A stretch of DNA of 64,000 bases from Klebsormidium nitens. Its lineage: Eukaryota > Streptophyta > Klebsormidiophyceae > Klebsormidiales > Klebsormidiaceae. The position numbers and the translations under genes were made by a program. Under the pieces are notes generated by a model. That model did no database searches. It saw nothing but the letters and a program-made list of their open reading frames with translations, and was not told where the DNA came from. How positions within the stretch are numbered: the first letter of the stretch is position 1; each line of letters begins with the position of its first letter. The stretch is from assembly GCA_000708835.1 (NCBI GenBank), contig DF237385.1, forward strand, positions 1-64,000, given 5' to 3'. Below are positions 33,411-46,200 of the stretch, one piece after another.

Positions 33411-35222
33411 AGAAACACATCAAATGATCTAGAGAGTCAAGGATTCAGTCCAGAAACCAGCAAGCCAGAGAGATCAGCGGGTCGTGAAGAAACTTGAACC
33501 CTTGATTCGTACCTCGATGATAAGAGTTCCGATATCTAAAGTGTTCTCTAGTGGAAACTTTAGGGCGCATATCAAATTCATGTGCACGTGATGCCTTACC
33601 TTATATTTCGCGGTTATAAATCAATGTTCTCTGAATGTGAATGCGTTTATACATGAGGATGCATAATCGAGTGAAAGAGCCCGGCTCTTGCGCACATGTG
33701 AGCATGCAGGTGAGAGCCGGACGTACCACGTCGATCGAAGTAACCACACAAGCTACCTATGGTGGGTCTCGACGGTATCGACCGCGCGACGGTCGGGTCT
33801 CAAATTTGTATGACCGGTGTCACGCGTCGCGACACATTTTGTACGCAGTACTAACGATCGTACTCGGCCGTACTAGAGAATCGGGTCCGAATTCATGAAT
33901 CGAGCTTTTCCTGACACGTCGATCAAACGGGCAATTACGTACTACCCGGAGGTACGGTACCGTCGCGCGAGACTCGAGTCTGCGCGGCCGACAAATTTAA
34001 ATTTCATGGTCTTGGTCGGAACTTCCGACTTGTACCGTGCACGAGTACCGCGGTACCCAGACTGAAAGAAGAGTGCAGAGATTTGATATAGGAGTGTAAG
34101 AGAAGGCGCTCTTCAAAATCCAACAATGGCGGCCAACTTTGCGCCTCCTATGCTGCTATTTGAGATTTGTCCTGAACAAAACATGATGTTGGAGCTTCAA
34201 AGGACAGCTAATGACGGTCCCCCAACATTTTTTTTAGCTTGTCAAAGGTTTCTGCATGTTGCATAAGCCGCATCTTAGTGTGGCATTTTCATGCTCCCGT
34301 CAAAGTGTAAAATAATACACTTGTTTACAACTTCATGACACTCACTTACGGCCGAGCAAAAATTCCTGAGTACTCGAACCGTACATGTTTCGGAAGTCCG
34401 ACTCAGCGTAACGTGAACCGCCGGTATCACTGACAGAATTTGATACCGGGTCCCACAATTTCGTTGCGGTTCGAGTCGGAGTCGACTCGGCCGGAACCCA
34501 CCGTAGGTAGCTTGTGCATGGAAATTAATGCAAATTAAAAACGGATTGGATCATGCACTGGCTTGATATATATGTGTCACACATATAATCATGTCCAGGC
34601 GGCCGCGGGCGCTGCCGATCGAATCGTGCGGCAATATCAAATGTATGTGTACGGTAAGCTGCAGTGATCGGGTACCTTATTGCAGCTTCGATGCTATTTA
34701 AATATAGGAGCTCATCGATGCAAGCTACCATGTGCTTTGCACGTGTACGGTAACTGAATCCACATACTATATGTTGACCCTTATGCATTTGATGGACTGG
34801 CACGACACTGAAACGGTCAACAACATGCCGGCTAGTCTGCTCATATGCTTAAGTTTGGCCAACGACGGAAGAGGTCAAAGACAAAGTTTTGCATGCAGTG
34901 CGAAACTGACGAGTGCCTTGAGCAGAGCATTGGAAGGTGACCTATCGGACATGCAGCATTTCGATCCTTCGCTAGGGCCGAGGTTCGTTTAAAGGTAAGC
35001 CAAACCTCTCTTCTCGGTGTACCTTCATTGGAGACTCTCAAACCTCGAGCACTTAAGCCGAGAAGCTTCGACACAAAGGAAAGGCTTCCATAACTCGGTA
35101 CACTTCCGTTCATAACCATGCAATCGTTTAAGGGCCAAGGTTCGCAAGTGAGTCAGCGAGGAAGCGCTCCCGATATGCAAATCAATTGCTAATCAAGAAC
35201 CAACACAAATGAATGAAGCGCG
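33411..35222. other. Spacer between convergent genes
   Basis: This lies between the 3' ends of the MYND gene (+) and the coiled-coil gene (-). No exon is supported. It contains many CG-containing short palindromes (GTACCG, CGATCG, CGGTAC) around 33700-34080 and 34360-34500, and AT-rich patches. Confidence 0.5.
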
Positions 35223-38200
35223 TCAAGCAGCCAACCCATCGCTTTCTTGCAGTAACTGCATCACAAAAGAAGTGGATACGCTCAATTAGCGAGGGTAAGG
35301 GTTGTGAAAGGGTCAAGAGCATAAAATCCACGTGAAACTAAGTTGCCCGAGGATAACTCCAGATGCAAGAAGACTCACGAGAGGCCATTTTGGCTTACCT
35401 TCTGCGTAGCTTCAAAGCGTGCTCTCATCTTCTCAATGAAGTCTTTTGTGCCGCGATTTGCCTGCAAAAGGTCCAATGCCGATCCGGTTACAACGAAAGC
35501 ATCTCGAGATATCGCCTCCAGTTGCAAGCAGCAATCGACTGCTCACACGTAGGACCTGAAAACAGTGGCAATCAAGCCTCAGACGACCCACTCCGATATC
35601 ATTGTGAAGGGAAGAAAACAGTATGACTGCAAAGAGTACAACACTCCGGAGACGGTTCGGAATGTACCTTTATTGGCGACGTTTCTACTGTCTTCGGGCC
35701 GTGCACTTGCGCTGGAGGAACACCTGCACCAAGAAGGCAACTTTCAGAAAGAATCGCAGAGAGCGGTTCGGATTACGAGCGACGTACTGAGGTCTCTTTC
35801 GACTACAATGCAGCCAACACAACGTGATAAAAGAATGTCGACACTTCGATAAAAGCGGCAGGGCCCAACGTTCACATCGTACATATATCTAACCACTTGA
35901 CTGACGCGCGGCTTCCTGGATATTGATCCGCTTTAAGCTCTCAGGTGCTACGAAGCGCCGAACTTCCCGTCGGAGCGACATTGCGTGGAACTGAGAAGTG
36001 GGTGTAACTTATCTTTGAGGCAGTTTACTAGCACGGCCCTGGTGATGTGACTGATTGAAAGCCGCTCTCAAAGCAAAATGAAATCTTGATTTTTAGGCAG
36101 ACTCACTCTCCGTGTTGGTGACGTCACGTATGCTCCTCTGTGGGATCACTGCAGCTGGCTGCCCCTGAGACGTGGCTCGCTTCGGCAGGGACGTCTGGCG
36201 GACGGGGCTGGCGCCTAAGAACCGTCCTACAATTTTCAGCGCAGTAGAGGGCGTCAGGATTAGGTCAGGATTACGAGTTTGATTACGTCCTGCGAGTTCA
36301 AGAGCAGTAGAGTGCGTCAGGATCAAGGGCGGAAGGAGAACGGGGGAGGCCCGCAGCGGTACATATGCTGCACTTCAGCTGTTTACGTGAAAGTTGCACC
36401 ATCGGAGGCCCGCGGGATTGTCGTTTACATGATCTTGGAGCGTTCGATCGCCTCTTTAAACATGATCGGACGGTCCAAGATCATGTGAGGCAGATGTCAA
36501 ACTCGTGCAAGGGTTGCAAGCTTCACGCAAAAAGCTGCGATTGCATTCACGAAGGAAACCTTCTTTCTGTTCTCTTGGGTTCTTTGAGGTGCATAAGGTC
36601 GACCAGGAACGACGGTGGACACCAACTTGAACCGGAAAGGGTCTGGGAGGCGGGTCGCAACCGCTGTAGAAAGCCGTGAATCGCATTTTGACACTTTGGC
36701 TCAGAGTTGTATTGAAACGCACCAGACTCTAGACGCCTCGCCGTCTGAGACGTCCACCCATTTCTTTCCCGACGAAGTGGGGCGATCCACGAGCTGATTT
36801 AAGAAGGCGAAGTGGCCAAGAACCAAGAAAAGGACGGCCTCGCAACGCGACAACCAGTTTGGACAGTCCTAAGCAGGCTCGACCTCAGAATGACCGTAAA
36901 GACGGCCGTCTTGGGCATACCTGTGTACGACGTGCTTGCAGTTGACGGGCCTGCTCTTTGCGGCGAGGCGGCTGTTAACGCTCCTTTGCCCTGCAAAACA
37001 CCACATGCCCGCTTCAGACCTTTTGAGATGCAAATGTCAAAGCAAAGCAACGTTTGTTAAGGCGCTCATCGAGATTGCGTCATTTCGGATATGACTTGAG
37101 CCTTCCTGCTCATTGCTTCCAAAGAAGCAGATGGCGGAAGAGCACAGCAAACGGATCGCCAACAAGCAAAGGCTTTTGATGTTGGAAGGTTCCGACGGAA
37201 ATTCGTCTCTTTCAGAGGCAAAACGCAAGACCTCCAAGTGGACGAAAGGCGCTCTTCGGGATAGGGGGAATAAGGGTACTTTTTTGTCTTGTGCAGCTTC
37301 GAGGAAACGGATCCGGCCCTCGAGGAGCGTGATCCTTGCCTGCACAGCCAGAACATGTGCGGAGGCAAATGAGACAAATCTCGAGTTCCCGACCACTGTG
37401 CTGTTTGATTAGGGAGACTCTATCGGCCCGTACAGTAGACAGATACGCCGTCTTTTATCGAGTGGCTTCAATAGCCAACACTCATTTCAGCTTGTTGACC
37501 CCTCTATTCTAAGAAAAAACTGTCCTCATCTAGACCGTACGAAAGGCGCTTCCATCAGGCGGACCACTTTACAATGGTTGGAACCGCAACGCTACGGTCC
37601 GGTGTCAAAACCAGGACTCCAGTCTGCAAAGCTTAGCCAGGGGCTCGCAAAGTTTGGCAGGACCGGATCCGATACTAGGGTTCAGACAAACCGTGCCTCT
37701 CCGAATGCAAACGAAAGATCTTGACTCGTCAATCTTTCGACGTCACAATCTGAACGGCAGCGCTGCGATTCTTGGTTGTCCCCCAGCCATTTCGTGGTTT
37801 TGCGGTCTGCCTGCCATCACCAACCGCTCACCTGCAGGTTCTCCTTCACCTTGACCGCCTCTTGCTCCATTTTGTCGTACTTCTCCTCCAACGAGCGTAC
37901 AGTCGATCGCTGCAAGCAGGACGTTTTGAAACTTGATTAACGGGCGCACAAAACGGTGATCCTCCCCAGATTGGTTTCGAAGCGAGAAACTGCCGGGTCT
38001 GAAACCTTAAAAGTGAAATAAGCAATTGGCTTGCCAAGAGAACTGATGTGTATTTTTAGTCTGTTTCGACGGCTTTCCAACAAGCAACCTGCGCTGGACA
38101 TCCATCTCAACACAGATAGTATCCGAGATCATTGACAAACGCTTTCCAGCGCAGAACAGACAACATACTCCTCCGGCACGTTCAGGGGCGATACCTTCTC

Positions 38201-41200
38201 AACAGAAGCGGTAACTGTGGTTATCGACGAACACATATCCACCGCAGATTAGACGTACATACTCGTCCCGCACATTCAGGGGCAATCAAAGAGAGCCGTG
38301 CATCGCCGAAGTTCTCACCAGTTCCTCAACCTGCTCTTCGTTCTTTGCGGCGAACTCTTGCAAACGCCTGGACGAGAGCGGCCCATCCTCGTCGGACGAG
38401 AAGCTTGCCCTGCCGACGTCGTCCTGCAGTGGCATACGCATTGACCACATCAAACGCGAGCTTTTGATATTGGCTCATATTATACTCCCGTAACGAATCG
38501 AACAGGGTCGAAAGGAGAGTCGGCGATCAGAGCCAACCGGCGCTTCTAGAAGAAGTTCGAGATTAGAGTTCGTTTGCAGCTGCTGAGCAATCCGTGCTTG
38601 AATGCAAACAATACGTTCCGACCTTGTTTCAGCGAGTCGTAAAGCCCACCTGCCCGAATCGACGCCCAGCATCGACCAGGTTTCCGGACGCGTCCAGCTG
38701 CCTCTGCAGAGCCGCGAGCAGCTGCTCCGGCTCCACTCCGCTCATCTCTTTCCTGTCCGCATCCCCGTCGCTAAAGTCATTTGCGTCCAAATTGTCAACC
38801 AAAGAATTCTCGCGGTCCGCCCACTGAACCCTCCGCTCGGACGGACCTCCGCTCTCCGCTATCCTCTCCGCTCTAGTTCGGTCGTCCTCTGGGAGGGGGG
38901 GCCGATCGGCCCCGCTGGCGACCCCCCCGGAATGGCGCAGGATCTCGCTCATGGGCCGGCTGGATGCATCAATCTGAACCCGGTTGACGTCAGCAAAGGA
39001 GGTCTGCGGTCTTGCGCTCGCGGCCTGAGGCATCGGTCGGTGATCGGAGGGAGTGGCGGTTTGCGGCCTTAGCATGGGGTTGTGGGGCCGGCTAGAGGAG
39101 GCGACGGCGGGGGGTGGATTATTAGTTGGGTGTGAGACTCTTCGCCGCTGCTTTTGGAGCGCCTGAGGGAGGGGGGGTGGCTCGGTGGGGCTCCGGAAGC
39201 GGGCGGCGAGAGCTGCGACCTGAAACAAGGGAAAGCGCCTCTGGTTCGATTCCAGCAATTGACTTGACTTTGGGCATAACCTGGACCTGACCCGGTGATC
39301 GTAGAGGAAAGGGTAGGCTGCTGTCTCTCGGCTGTCGACTTTGTAGGCTCGTTCTGGCTGCAGGCATTTCGGCCGGAGAGCTTCAAACAACCTCATACGT
39401 TTCTGTGCCATACAGACGGGATCGAAGTTGCAGCGACGTTTGGAGGATAGCTAGGGGAAACGCACAGCGAAGCCAGGCAGTCTCTGAAAGAATCCTGCCA
39501 GCATCATTTCTGTTACGGATGAGCAGAAGGTCAAGACTACGAGGAATGCAGGCAGCTGCTTTCACCGACAGTGTCTACCTTGCTTGTAGTCCCAATGTCT
39601 GCGCCTGGCTCGGAGGTTCCATTCCTGGCGGTTGCATCTCGGCCCGAAGACGTTGCTTGGTTTGATGTCGAAGCAGGCTGGCGACACAGTTTGAGGGAGA
39701 CGGTAAGCAGCAGTTCGTACTCGGCACCAGCGAAAGGAGCACGCAACGGTTGTTCGGTGGTCCTCACGCAAAATCCTGCTGACTTTCGTGATAAGGACTT
39801 CCCAAAGAAGCAAGCGACCAACATTACGCTCAGCAATGTCGGGATCTTGTGTCAGAATGTCTAACGATGAAATAGATTGCGATCACAGAAGCAGGTCGTC
39901 ACACTCACTGGTGCAGGGGGGGTTTCTCGGACCACTCTCACGTTAGCCTCACGCTCCTCGGCAGGAGGAGTCTTGTGAACCTGCGAGTCAGGTAGGTTGG
40001 GCGTCAGACTGGGCCGAGGGACTGCCAAGCTGTCAAACAGCCGGAAGGCGATGCAAAGTTGCTCAAAGTCCGAAGTCCAGTTTAATCTAGCAGCATGCAC
40101 AGACACTCTTGAGGCCAGTGGTGACGACTGCAGTTTCCCTACTTGGCTTAGCCTGAAGGCAGCTGCATGACTGGGCTAGCAACATACTTTAAGAGAGTTC
40201 CTGACAAGCACTTTAGGGCAACTACCAGGCATACATGGTTCGAAGTTTTACCTTGAGCACCTTGGCTGGTTGGCTTTCCTTCCACAGCTCGTTGTGCTTC
40301 CTTTTGCAGAACTGCATTCAGAGATGACCAAGACATCGAGTCAATGAAGGAGCTATGCAACCAATGACATCAGTCTCAGTTTCTTATGCAAGCTTCCACA
40401 AAATCATAGCCTGCACAAGAAGCAGTCTTCTGTTCTTCACTTGGCTGGATCGAGTTTTTTGTCAGCGCTGGTCGGCAGTTTCTAAAGCTTGCTTTCGCAT
40501 GCTCAGATATCATTTCTATCATGCAATGAAGCTTATCAATACAGGCAAATCATGGGCTCCCCCTCACCTGGACAATGTCGTACAACAGAATGAGCTTTCT
40601 TTCAGCGAAGCCTCTTGACAGAAACTGTACACAACACAGACACAGAGGAAACATCAGCCGCCTTTGTCCTCCTCTTCATTCGGCAGGTTCACAATTACAC
40701 CTGAATTACCCTTGCAACTATTTGAAGCCTAGCATAGTTCTGTACAAGGACAGAGCGGTAATCCAAAAAGATGAGAAAGACACCATGATTGCAGAACAAG
40801 CCTCAACTTTGGAGGGTAAGCCCTCCTGGTTGTGGCTTTATCAGGCTCCTGGTATACCTCAAGGTCGCGTTAGAATCATTTGTTAGTACCCCCTGTAACA
40901 CCTGGCTGTGTCCGTGGACCTCTTACCTGAGCGATAGTGAGGGTGGAGCGGTAAGCAAACTCGTCCCGCAGAATCTTGAAAACGCTTTCTACAAAACGCT
41001 GCAGAAGTTCATCCAAGTCAAATAAGTTCCCTCGACACTTGATGCTTGACACAATGGATGTATAACAGGTACGTCGAAGAACATTCAGTCCCCTTGTCGA
41101 CTTTGTGCGTGACAGAACGGGTGTACCACAATGAGCAATGGCAGGATGCATGATCAGTGGTAAGAGGTACGGATACTGAAAGGCAACGTCCACTGTTAAC

Positions 41201-41521
41201 ATTGGAAGTGGTGCTTCTTTTGGAAATGGCCATTGGCTCGATACGAACAAGAGGGGCAGTCTTTTCACAAGGAGCTTACCAGATCACTCTTGGCATAGAG
41301 CTCATGGCCGAGACCAGACAGGTGCCTTGCAAGCAGTCTTGAGTACCCCAGGAAGCAATAGTGGAGCAGGGGAAGAAAGGCAGCTGGATTCCCGTCTCGT
41401 AGCCTGCATCAGACGAGGATTCTTTATCATCCAGCACTTTGGCCAAAACGTCCTCAACTCCCCAGAACTCCTGGCATTGTAAACACCGAACAGCTTTAGT
41501 GGATTCCTGCCCTGACGCCAT
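35223..41521 (-). CDS. Unknown protein with CxxC pairs and coiled-coil tail
   Basis: Exons that join in phase are 41521-41280, 41044-40927, 40311-40252, 39980-39909, 39677-39579, 39219-38650, 38423-38319, 37909-37832, 37339-37280, 36990-36921, 36226-36107, 35723-35668, 35461-35399 and 35255-35223, about 581 residues. At least one more small exon near 40613-40568 is likely. The ATG at 41521 gives MASGQESTKAVRCLQCQEFWG. A second CxxC (CIKC) spans the first junction, followed by LFDLDELLQRFVESVFKIL, so the N-terminus may bind zinc. The 570-bp exon is Pro/Arg/Ser-rich and looks disordered. The later exons are charged and heptad-like (SLEEKYDKMEQEAVKVKENL, ITLLEGRIRFLEAAQ, FIEKMRARFEATQK). I recognise no family. 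Gene structure is well supported by splice sites. Function is not known. Confidence 0.7.
36241..36310 (-). repeat. Decoy copy of an intron tail and acceptor in the coiled-coil gene
   Basis: The real acceptor before 36226 reads CTCTACTGCGCTGAAAATTGTAG then GACG. A copy 63 bases upstream in transcript direction reads CTCTACTGCTCTTGAACTCGCAG then GACG at 36289. The similarity is mainly in the intron tail, with only four exon bases kept. Confidence 0.7.
38155..38300. repeat. Two-copy tandem repeat just inside an intron
   Basis: ACATACTCCTCCGGCACGTT followed by CAGGGGC at about 38163 recurs as a diverged copy at about 38257 (offset near 94), immediately after the donor at 38319 of the coiled-coil gene. 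Confidence 0.7.
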
Positions 41522-42644
41522 AAAGATGCGTACATGCAACAGAGCCTACAATAGCTGGTATGTCAAGTGGACTTTGTAGAAGCAAGATTCCCTCAACGAA
41601 TGTAAATTGTGTTTATCTACAATGAGTGTCGTTGTTTCAAAAAAGGAGGACATGATTAGACACATGTCCTGCATGTGTCAGAGCAATGTGGCCATCTCCA
41701 AAATCCACTGTGCAGAGCTTGCTTCTGGGAAAAGCAAATAAGGCAGACCGCTATGGATTTCAAGTCCATTCATTTCATCGCAGGGCCCGAAAAACACCCA
41801 TCTCCAGTATAATGAGTTTGCCAGAGGGGCCCAACCACACCCAGTGGCCCTGTCGTTCTGTAACCAACTCAGCAGACTCCAAGCGTCTCACCCTTGCACG
41901 TCTATTTCTTCATTGTAGCGAACAGATCGTAGTTCCAGACGGAGACGGTCGACATTGCCCTGCACATCCCCTGTTGCCATCCTCTGTCGTGTGGCTGGAA
42001 TCTATCAAAAGGACAGCTACCAATCACATGTGATTGACGCTATCTGCAAGTGGTCTTTTTGCTGCCTCACAAAAGCTCCCAAAAGCAGGGCCTATATGTG
42101 ACTGGAGGCTATACGAGCAGTATGTGGTATCCTGATGCGCATTGCCATTCGTGAAGCGGCCGGCGAAATAGGGTCTCCTGACTAGAGAGAAGCGGGAGTT
42201 CCTCTGAGGCGCAGTGCTCTCAAACTCAAAAGCCCCAAAAAGAACGTGCCGCAAAACCAGACGGACTTCCAGCGTCTCAACAGGGAAGAATACTCAGCAG
42301 CGCAAACTGAGGAAGCTGACGCTGACTGCTAGCAAGCGTCCACCTAGCACCTCCAGAGCTGAAAGGAGGAGTCACATGGAGCCTTCGACCTGATTAACAC
42401 TGAATTTTGAAGACTGATGGAGCAGACGAGGGAGGAAACGCAGAGTGCTGCCACTGCAAAAGCCAAGCTTCGAACGGCTAGCTCTAGAGAAGTGCGTTGA
42501 TCTCCCGAGTACTCAGGCTCCTTGCACTGGCAGGATTTCAAATTTTCAAATTGAGCAGCTTGCCATTTACCGGCAGCTGCTGGGGCTTTGTGTGAAACCC
42601 ACTCCTTACCAAGTACAGCCGTACCTGCGCAGGCCTACGTATTA
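41522..42644. other. Upstream region of the coiled-coil gene
   Basis: No supported exon. It should contain the promoter of the minus-strand coiled-coil gene. Open frames here are short and overlap on both strands. Confidence 0.45.
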
Positions 42645-42884
42645 GAGTATCGGCCCTAATATTCCGGAATTTTGCAATTCCGACGGGTAAAGCGAAAATC
42701 TTATTCCGGACAGATTCTGTAACAGATTGCAGATTCAGAGTCAGTCGACACATGGTGTCCGAAATAGCGTTCGAACCATCCGGAATTGACACTGGTGCTC
42801 GGTAGACTGCTTTATCAGGTCCGAAATAGGGTTTTTGCTTTATCCGTCCGGAATTATGAAATTCCGGAATTAGGGCCGACACTC
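42645..42884. mobile_element. 240-bp terminal-inverted-repeat element (MITE-like)
   Basis: The left end begins GAGTATCGGCCCTAATATTC and the reverse complement of the right end begins GAGTGTCGGCCCTAATTCCG. Similarity continues over about 55 bases, including CGGGTAAAGCGAAAA against CGGATAAAGCAAAAA. The interior is rich in TTCCGGAAT words. There is no coding capacity. A target-site duplication is not clear, so the superfamily is undetermined. Confidence 0.8.
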
Positions 42885-43249
42885 AGTCTTATAGGTACAG
42901 TGAACGCGCGGTTTCACACTCACGGGACAAGAAGACGGTACTCGTTCTGCCAGGCCTCAATTTAGCGCGAGCACTAAGTGTGTAGGCGCCTCTATACCTA
43001 GCCTAGCCTGGCTAGAGGCTAGAGCCTGAGGCTGAGGCATTCAGGGCCTTAGGCTTGGGCCCGGTTCAGAAGGAAGTCGTTCAATGCTTGCAATTTCGCA
43101 TCTTCATCAGGGGCGCCCTTGTGGCGGGTAAAGCCGTTGGAGCCCGGTACTGGCCCCAACAGACATTGATATGGCGGCACCTTGGAAGCATATGAAGGGT
43201 TAGGTGGTCAATAGGCGAGGTTCGAGGCTGCTGCAATTTAAGGAGAGCG
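42885..43249. other. Likely promoter of the FUS/TAF15-like gene
   Basis: A 365-base stretch between the inverted-repeat element and the start codon at 43250. It contains a CTAG/GCCT-rich patch at about 42995-43060. No exon is seen. Confidence 0.4.
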
Positions 43250-46200
43250 ATGAGTGGCTACGGGCACAGAGAAGGGCGTCTGCAATCCAAGGTGGTGACT
43301 GTGGATAACCGCGATAGGCGCCCGGACAGCCCTCGAGGAGTGTCCAGGTACAGGTCCAGGAGCCCCCCCAGAAGAATAGTTGAGGATTACGATGGTCGGC
43401 AGCTTCCCGCTCCTCCTAATGGACGGACGTACGGATCGACTCAGGTCTATAAGGATGCAAGAGAGGGGGGGGACAGGTGGGAGGGAGAAGGTCCTGAGAA
43501 AAGGGAGGGGTACAGCAGACACGCAGCGCCTAGGGAAGAGAGTCGGAGCATTGGTGGGCGCGGCTCTCATTCGCTTTTGTTTGGTTCACCTCCGCTTTTC
43601 TTTCAGCTTTGCGACGGCATTATTTTGATCTTTCGTCAATGCAATGTTGAATGTTGAATGTTTGCACTCTCACATGTTGGTTGCTCAGGAGACGTGATTT
43701 CGAGGTTGGTCGATTAGTTTTGCAAAACAAGGAGGAGTATTCTTTCAATCGTAGGTTCTGCTGCAAATCAACAAGTTGAAGAGAATCTGATTGCCCATCC
43801 AGAAAAGATGTGATTGATTTCGAGTTTACCGTTGCTCAATTGGACCAGAAGCCCAGCAGTAGACGACCAAAAAGCAGCAACTCTCCCTGAGCTTACCGTC
43901 GCTCGATTGGATCAAAAGCCCAGCAGTAATCTGCACTCTGACTGCTATTGGGGGGCTGTAACTCTTTGCTTTGGGCCCTATCTAACTCAGCTATGAAGCA
44001 GGAGCAGGCAAACAAGCCCTGGGGCAACTTTGTTTTTTTGGCAGTTGGGTAATCCCGTCAAAAAGTTGTTTGAGAGCTTCCAAGTGGGGCCCCGGTGTCT
44101 ATGAACAACAGGATTCTGTATGCACTCTTGCCGGCTTAGGGTTATGCGGAAAGGCAGCAGCTTTGTAATCTTTCAGATGGTTTGTATGTCTGGGGTAGCT
44201 CATCGGGAGTTGCAATATTATCAAAGATACAAGACCAAAGATCACATGCGGAGGAGTATCTGGCTGAAGACCATGCCTTGTGCTCAATCTGGCCCAATCC
44301 TGAATGCAGGTCCCCTGGGAGACGATGATACTGTGCTGATTTCAAACTTACCAGATGACATCACCGTCCGTGACATCATTGAAAGAATAGGAGAAGTGGG
44401 TAAAATAAAGGTGAGCCACTGCCACACCCACTCAAAACCATGCTTGCCAGAAGCAGTGTAGTCAATGATCAAGGTTCTGCTTGTCTCCGTTTCGTTTTAG
44501 AAGTCCAATCTTGTCCGGGGAAGTGCACTCCGGGAAGTGCACTGCCAGCTCGTTGTGTATCTATTGTTCGCACGGAAATTTTAGAAGTCAGTCAAAGATC
44601 AAGGGTCTGTCACAGACCTTTCAAAAAGCAGTGAGTTCTGTGACCCAACTCTGGGGTAAAGCAATGAAAGAGCCTGTATCAGGGTTTCTCTATTGGAACC
44701 TTCTTCCCCCAGCATTATCTGGCGTCATCAAAGAGTTTCTCTGCTTGCAGACTGGCAAGTCGGGCGCGCCTCTCGTGCGCATCTTCCAGAGCGATGCATC
44801 GGGGGGGATGGAGGCTGAGGTCATTCTGGACAGCGTCCGGGAGGCTGAAGGCGTCGTCCGATGGTTTGATGGTACGTGCTGTTTCTTCTTTTTAACTGCT
44901 GAACTTTTTCATATCAAACGTTGTTCTTTCGGACCCACATAGTTGCCAGGAAGAAGTGTGTAGAGAAAGCTTATCATCACGAAAGTTTCAAATCCGTTTC
45001 AAATCCGTTTACAGCTGTTGCCTGTTTGGCGTCAGCTTGCACAGAGAACGGGAGTTGCCGCATGGCGCCACACAGTCCTTTTCATCTATGCAGCCATGTG
45101 CTCTGCTCTTCAATCTAGTACTTGATCATCCCAGTATGTTTTTATCGGCACCGCAAACAGTTGGCATTTCTAAGCGAATTCAACATCGAACTTGCTCTAA
45201 GTTGGGGAATGAGGAACTTCCGCACGTCGTACATCTACATCGAACGATAGCTAGACCGCAAAATTAAAGCTTTGCCAAGGAGCTTGACTCCCGTTTCCAC
45301 AGGCTACGAGCTCTTGGGCCGCAAAATCCGGGTTTCGCGGCCGGCGTCAAGTCCACGACGGCCGTCACAACGAGGAGAGCCGTATCTTCCTCCCCCAGTC
45401 CCCGCTTGGGATTCGCCACCTCCCCCTGCCGCTCGGGGCAGGTCGCCGCCAGCCCCTGGTGAGTATCTTTTCACGAGTTCCGTCAGCTCGAACCCTTGTT
45501 TGTTTGATTTACGTAGAGGGCTGGCCAAGCTTGTTTCGGCAGTTGAAGGGGACCGTATGACACCCGCTGCTCGGGGCAGGTCGCCGCCAGCCCCTGGTGA
45601 GTGTAATCTTATCCCTATTCTATCTCGAATTCGAATATTATGTGTTTGACGTGGGTAGAGGGCTGGCCACGCTTGTCAGGTACGCAATTGAGGGGGAGCA
45701 TATGCCACCCTCCAGAGATGGGACCTCATTTCTGTCGGTCGTTCAATCAAGAGAGACTTTGCTAGCCGCTTGCAAAGTGCGTTGGAATTGATGTTCGCTG
45801 GCTTTCGTATAACCGTTGCTGCTGTGGACATACATCAGCTTGTACCTCAAAAGAAAGGAGACTTGATATAGGCCACGACGGCGGACGAACTCTTGAACCA
45901 ATTGGATCTGGAGATTCCCTGGCCTCTTTGGCCGGTGGTAGGCTTTGTAATGTCTACAGCTGGGCCGTATCTTTTAGGAGGGAGATTTTTAGCTCTCATT
46001 CGACACAAAAGTGAACTCCGCTTGGTCCTCGCCGCATGCTATCCGGTTGAGCTTGAATGTTCGGGTTCGAGTGTAAGCTGTCTTTCTTGAGTCATGGGTA
46101 TACTTGTGCTACTGACTCCAGCTTGTGCCTTCTCTGCTATGAACAACTCCGGAGCAAAAAACACGGGTACATCAAATCGAAAGACTAACTAGCCGTTACA

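Noticed and set aside
39228-39262. tRNA-like GGTTCGATTCC box
   Set aside because: No matching acceptor stem, D-arm or anticodon arm surrounds it, and it lies in an intron tail of the coiled-coil gene.
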